Source of the DNA: JAEWWD01 sp964440115
GTDB taxonomy: Bacteria; Bacillota; Clostridia; Christensenellales; CAG-138
Length of the DNA stretch: 64,000 bases
NCBI GenBank assembly: GCA_964440115.1
Contig: CAYTPV010000007.1
Coordinates: 165,020-229,019 of the forward strand
Direction: 5' to 3'
Both the position numbers and the translations under genes were made by a program. Each line of letters starts with the position of its first letter. The stretch's first letter is position 1. This document shows, piece after piece, positions 60,969 through 64,000 of this stretch. A model generated the notes under the pieces. It saw only the letters and a list, made by a program, of their open reading frames with translations, was not told where the DNA came from and made no database searches.

Positions 60969-62492
60969 ATGCAATGGAATAACAAATCAATTTCACTCAA
61001 ATCTTGCGCGGAGAAATCAAAAAAGCTGATACAGCATACAATACACTCAACTTCGTCAACAGTATCCGCTTTGAAACATCATGTGATGAGTATTAGAATA
61101 AAAAAAGGGGTAACTCAAGAGCCTGTTGTAGAACAAGCTGCTGAGCAGTCCCAAACTCCGGGGCAAAAAGCACTTCAGCAGAATGAAAAAACTGCTCAAG
61201 TTTTTAAGGGTATATTTCACGTTGCAACTTTGATCAGCAGTTTTGATTTGAAGCTCTCCTTTTTCGGCAATTCGATCAGAGCAACTACTAAAAAACTGCG
61301 TTCATTGACCACAAGAGTGGCTGCCGCACTGGAGGAAATCAATTCTTCATCGTCTCAAGTTGAAAGTTCAAACGAAGAATTTCATACGATAATCAGCGAA
61401 ATATCAAGGGATTCCCAAGGCCTATATCAAAACACCGTAAAAAGTGCAAACCTGATAAAGAGTATTGAACTGGAAAACACGGATATGCTGAGCTACTCTG
61501 ATGACCTGAGCGCGAGCGTCAGCAATCTCTTATCAATATTCGAAAAAGTACATGATTCGGTAAAGAGCATTAATCAGATCTCTGATCAGACAAAAATACT
61601 ATCCATCAATGCTTCCATTGAAGCAGCAAGAGCCGGAGCGGCGGGGAAGGGCTTTGCCGTTGTAGCTGAAGAGATTAGGAAGCTATCAGATACAACAAAA
61701 GGATTGACGTCAGAAATCAACGATCTGTTCTACCAGATTAACGAGGCATCACGAAACAGTGAAGCAAACCTTCTAAACACTGCTGAGTCGATTGGCCGAA
61801 TCAATGAAAGCATTCAAGACATGTTCAACATGACTACAGCCAATGCAAATACAATAGGCCAATTTGTCAGCCGGCTTTCAAATGTAACCCAGACAAGCAA
61901 GCAAATCAATGATGCTCTGCATGAGACGACTTCTGCTTTGAATTCAATAAACACCGAAATGGACTGTATATCCGATTCTGCAAAGGAGCTTGATCAAACC
62001 AGCAGTTCTCTTGATCAGCTTTCATCGGCGATGAAAGAAATAGAAACCAACATCGACGGGCTTGCCGGGATCTCAGGAAGCATCATCGTAAACGGCTCGC
62101 AGCTTCTTCAGAACAAAGACTTTATTGATACACTCAAAGATGCGACTGCTGCACATCAAGCTTGGGTAGGCCTGCTAAATGGTATGGCCTCAACTATGCA
62201 AATTTCACCCATACAAACCGACGAACGCAAATGCGGGTTCGGGCACTTCTATTATGCCATAAAACCTGCCAACGAGAAACTGCTTGATCTTTGGTTGTCC
62301 ATAGAAACGCTGCATCATGAAATTCACAGCAAGGGCGACGAAGTAATCGCTTCCATAAATAATGGAGATGCAGCTGCCGCCAAATCTGGCGCTTTTGAAG
62401 CCTCAATTCTTTCCAAGAATATTGTCAGTATATTTGAACAAATGATTAGTATAACAGAGCAGATGAGCATGATGAGAGAGAATATATTCTAA
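60969..62492 (+). CDS. Soluble methyl-accepting chemotaxis protein with C-terminal CZB domain
   Basis: The 507-residue protein has no signal peptide or membrane segment. Residues about 1-90 are a basic, low-similarity region with no sensor fold that I recognise. A coiled-coil chemoreceptor signalling domain follows (about 100-390) with the tip sequence SINASIEAARAGAAGKGFAV. The C-terminal domain (about 393-500) matches the chemoreceptor zinc-binding (CZB) domain: His396, Cys422 (in KCGFGHFYYA), His449 and His453 form the zinc set. CZB receptors sense zinc or hypochlorous acid through that Cys in other bacteria. Its predicted sigma-D promoter implies a motile cell. The ATG at 60969 follows GAGGAG. 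Confidence 0.85.
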   Translation: MQWNNKSISLKSCAEKSKKLIQHTIHSTSSTVSALKHHVMSIRIKKGVTQEPVVEQAAEQSQTPGQKALQQNEKTAQVFKGIFHVATLISSFDLKLSFFGNSIRATTKKLRSLTTRVAAALEEINSSSSQVESSNEEFHTIISEISRDSQGLYQNTVKSANLIKSIELENTDMLSYSDDLSASVSNLLSIFEKVHDSVKSINQISDQTKILSINASIEAARAGAAGKGFAVVAEEIRKLSDTTKGLTSEINDLFYQINEASRNSEANLLNTAESIGRINESIQDMFNMTTANANTIGQFVSRLSNVTQTSKQINDALHETTSALNSINTEMDCISDSAKELDQTSSSLDQLSSAMKEIETNIDGLAGISGSIIVNGSQLLQNKDFIDTLKDATAAHQAWVGLLNGMASTMQISPIQTDERKCGFGHFYYAIKPANEKLLDLWLSIETLHHEIHSKGDEVIASINNGDAAAAKSGAFEASILSKNIVSIFEQMISITEQMSMMRENIF

Positions 62493-62511
62493 ATAAAAAG
62501 AAGGCACTTTT

Positions 62512-62543
62512 AGTCTCCTGACAAGCGCAGGGGACTTTTTTAT
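62512..62543 (+). terminator. Intrinsic terminator of the chemoreceptor gene
   Basis: AGTCTCCTG pairs (one wobble) with CAGGGGACT around a 7-base loop, followed by a run of T. Confidence 0.8.
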
Positions 62544-62653
62544 TTGGCCTAATATATGTTTCAATATAAGCTGCGTTATCTCACGTGTTGTAACACCTGT
62601 ATTTATCTTTCATATACTTCTATAGATAATGTAAAAAGATGCCGGAGGTACTA

Positions 62654-63646
62654 TTGTGTATGAAATGTAAGGTGGCGATTTATTGTCATGACCTTTATGC
62701 CGGTGATATATTATGGGGATTTACTGCCGCAGGCTGCGAAGCAAAAATAATAAAGCCGAATTCAATAGACAGCTTCAACAGAATGATGGAGGAAACAGAT
62801 CCGGATTTATTGGTTCTTTCTTCCTATATGGGGCATTTTTCAAAGCCAATGCTTACTCATATCGGCTCCAGAAATTCACCTAAGTACAAGTGTGTTTGCT
62901 AGGATACCGAAGGTGTCGGCCAATACGAATTGCAGATGACAGCTTTTGAGCTGCTAAAACCAGATATGGTATTTTCCATTTGTCCAGAAATGATTGAAAG
63001 GCTTAAAAGTAAGAACATCCCCTCTGAGAGACTTGATTTTGCTTATAACCCCACAATCCATTTTCCAAAGCCCGCATCTGCAAGTGGAAACAATGCAATC
63101 AGCTTAGTCGGAAATGCGTGGTTATGGTATGCAAATCATTATCCTGCCCATTTTCGATACAGCAAAGCCATTCATGTTGTTTTGAAGCCTTTGATTGAAA
63201 AAGGGTATCCGATCGATTTTTATGGAACTACAGAGTACAAGCAGGTGATCAAGAAATTTTTAGGTCTTGATGTGCCTATCGAATGGTTCAAAGGCACTAT
63301 TTCCTATGCCAGAACCTGCGATATTTATAATAATTCCTTTATTAATCTGATAACACAAAACCATGAACTAACCATAACAAGGCACACCTTTGATATTTTA
63401 GGCTTGGGAGGGTTCGGTTTGTCTTGTAATAATACCGCAGTAACAAACATGTTTGGTAAAAGCGGGGGATTGGCAATTTCGAATTCTGCAAATGATACTA
63501 TTGAATTAATGGAATACTATCGAAATAATCCGGATGCTTACAATGATGTGCGCAAGAAAGCCGTTATCAGTGTTCAGAATCATACTTATAAAGAAAGAGT
63601 CGAAGGTATACTCAATAAAATGATTAAGAATATTCAGGTTGTTTAA
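62654..63646 (+). pseudogene. Glycosyltransferase-like (CgeB/spore-maturation type) gene with one in-frame stop
   Basis: One reading frame continues from 62654 to 63646 except for a TAG at 62900-62902. The part before it (82 residues) and the part after it (248 residues) read as one protein of about 330 residues: VCVC-stop-DTEGVGQY fits Trp, so TGG probably mutated to TAG. The C-terminal part (LVGNAWLWYANHYPAHFRYS, FYGTTEYKQVIKKF, DILGLGGFGLSCNN, HTYKERVEGIL) resembles the glycosyl-transferase DUF3880/CgeB group involved in spore or surface decoration. A TTG at 62654 has GGAGG 6 bases upstream; ATG at 62660 is the alternative. Codon use is more A/T-rich than in its neighbours, which hints at acquisition. 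Confidence 0.7.
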
Positions 63647-63723
63647 GCTTTCATACTGATAATCAAGCAGAATTCTTATCATTTTGGAGTAAAAAAAGAC
63701 TGTCGATAATAACCGACAGTCTT

Positions 63724-63810
63724 TGGTGCGGGAAACAGGACTTGAACCTGCATGCTGTTGCCAGCACACGGACCTGAACCGTGCGCGTCTGCCAATTCCG
63801 CCATTCCCGC
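63724..63810 (-). tRNA. tRNA-Leu (anticodon CAG)
   Basis: Read on the minus strand: acceptor GCGGGAA pairs with TTCCCGC, the anticodon loop TTCAGGT is flanked by CACGG/CCGTG, a long variable arm (TGTGCTGGCAACAGCATG) marks a type II tRNA, and the T loop GGTTCAAGTCC is standard. The CCA end is encoded. Confidence 0.93.
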
Positions 63811-63817
63811 AGATAAG

Positions 63818-63902
<85 letters not shown>

Positions 63903-63925
63903 ACGAAAGAATATTGAATTATCAA

Positions 63926-64000
63926 TGGAGCTGGTGAAGGGACTTGAACCCGCAACCTGCTGATTACAAATCAGCTGCTCTGCCAATTGAGCTACACCAG
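63926..64000 (-). tRNA. tRNA-Thr (anticodon TGT), cut by one base at the window end
   Basis: Read on the minus strand: acceptor CTGGTG (first G lies beyond the window) pairs with CACCAG, the D arm is TAGCTCAATTGGCAGAGCA, the anticodon loop TTTGTAA is flanked by GCTGA/TCAGC, and the T loop GGTTCAAGTCC is standard. CCA is encoded. A tRNA cluster probably continues upstream past the window. Confidence 0.95.

Noticed and set aside
62900..62902. TAG as a pyrrolysine or readthrough codon
   Set aside because: No downstream recoding hairpin or pyl gene is visible, and the protein fits Trp at this place; a nonsense mutation is simpler.

Overview
The window reads as chromosome of an anaerobic, endospore-forming member of the Firmicutes, class Clostridia, with mid-range GC. 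The basis is a sporulation gene set (SpoIVFA/SpoIVFB-like pair, YlbJ, SpoIVB, Spo0A, SpoIIM), the SCIFF peptide with its radical-SAM maturase, Pta-AckA acetate metabolism, a pyrophosphate-type phosphofructokinase, HemZ, and a T-box upstream of valS. No prophage, insertion sequence or CRISPR array was seen. Almost all of the DNA is coding, mostly on the plus strand up to 33.6 kb, then on the minus strand to about 41 kb, then mixed.

Layout. 0-6.1 kb: end of rodA, a SpoIVFA/SpoIVFB-like pair, two radical-SAM-linked conserved genes and RNase G. 6.2-12.3 kb: FAH-family hydrolase, YerC-type regulator, RqcH, YlbJ, patatin phospholipase, TmcAL. 12.4-17.3 kb: pta-ackA-scfA-scfB and an L,D-transpeptidase. 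17.3-17.6 kb: a gene-free stretch packed with hairpins that ends in a terminator, a candidate structured RNA. 17.7-27.1 kb: secD, an unusually short secF, recJ, rel, dtd, an MBL hydrolase and hemZ. 27.1-33.6 kb: T-box and valS, glyA, then an Rrf2 regulator with iscS-iscU. 33.6-40.4 kb, minus strand: spo0A, spoIVB, recN, argR, nadK, tlyA and a 194-residue membrane protein.

The most notable locus is 40.4-41.06 kb. A 570-nt gene-free block on the minus strand has a good sigma-A promoter, matching ends that can form a closing stem, and many internal hairpins. It lies directly upstream of a DUF21/CorB-like membrane protein gene in the tlyA-argR-recN neighbourhood. I call it an OLE (Ornate, Large, Extremophilic) RNA gene, with the membrane protein as its partner OapA.

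41-56 kb: spoIIM, deoB, VanZ, birA-recX-zinc-ribbon, a peptidoglycan-binding protein, PPi-PFK, a DUF5685-DnaJ-membrane protein cluster, a class A PBP, a GntR regulator, a PadR-DUF2812 pair and a PBP5-like protein that has lost all three catalytic motifs. 55.8-59.4 kb: site-2 protease, scpA-scpB and guaB. 59.5-60.7 kb: an encapsulin nanocompartment operon (ferritin-like cargo plus shell). 60.8-64 kb: a soluble chemoreceptor behind a flagellar-type promoter, a glycosyltransferase-like gene broken by one in-frame stop, and three tRNA genes (Leu, Tyr, Thr) on the minus strand.

All calls come from reading the sequence. No database or folding program was run.
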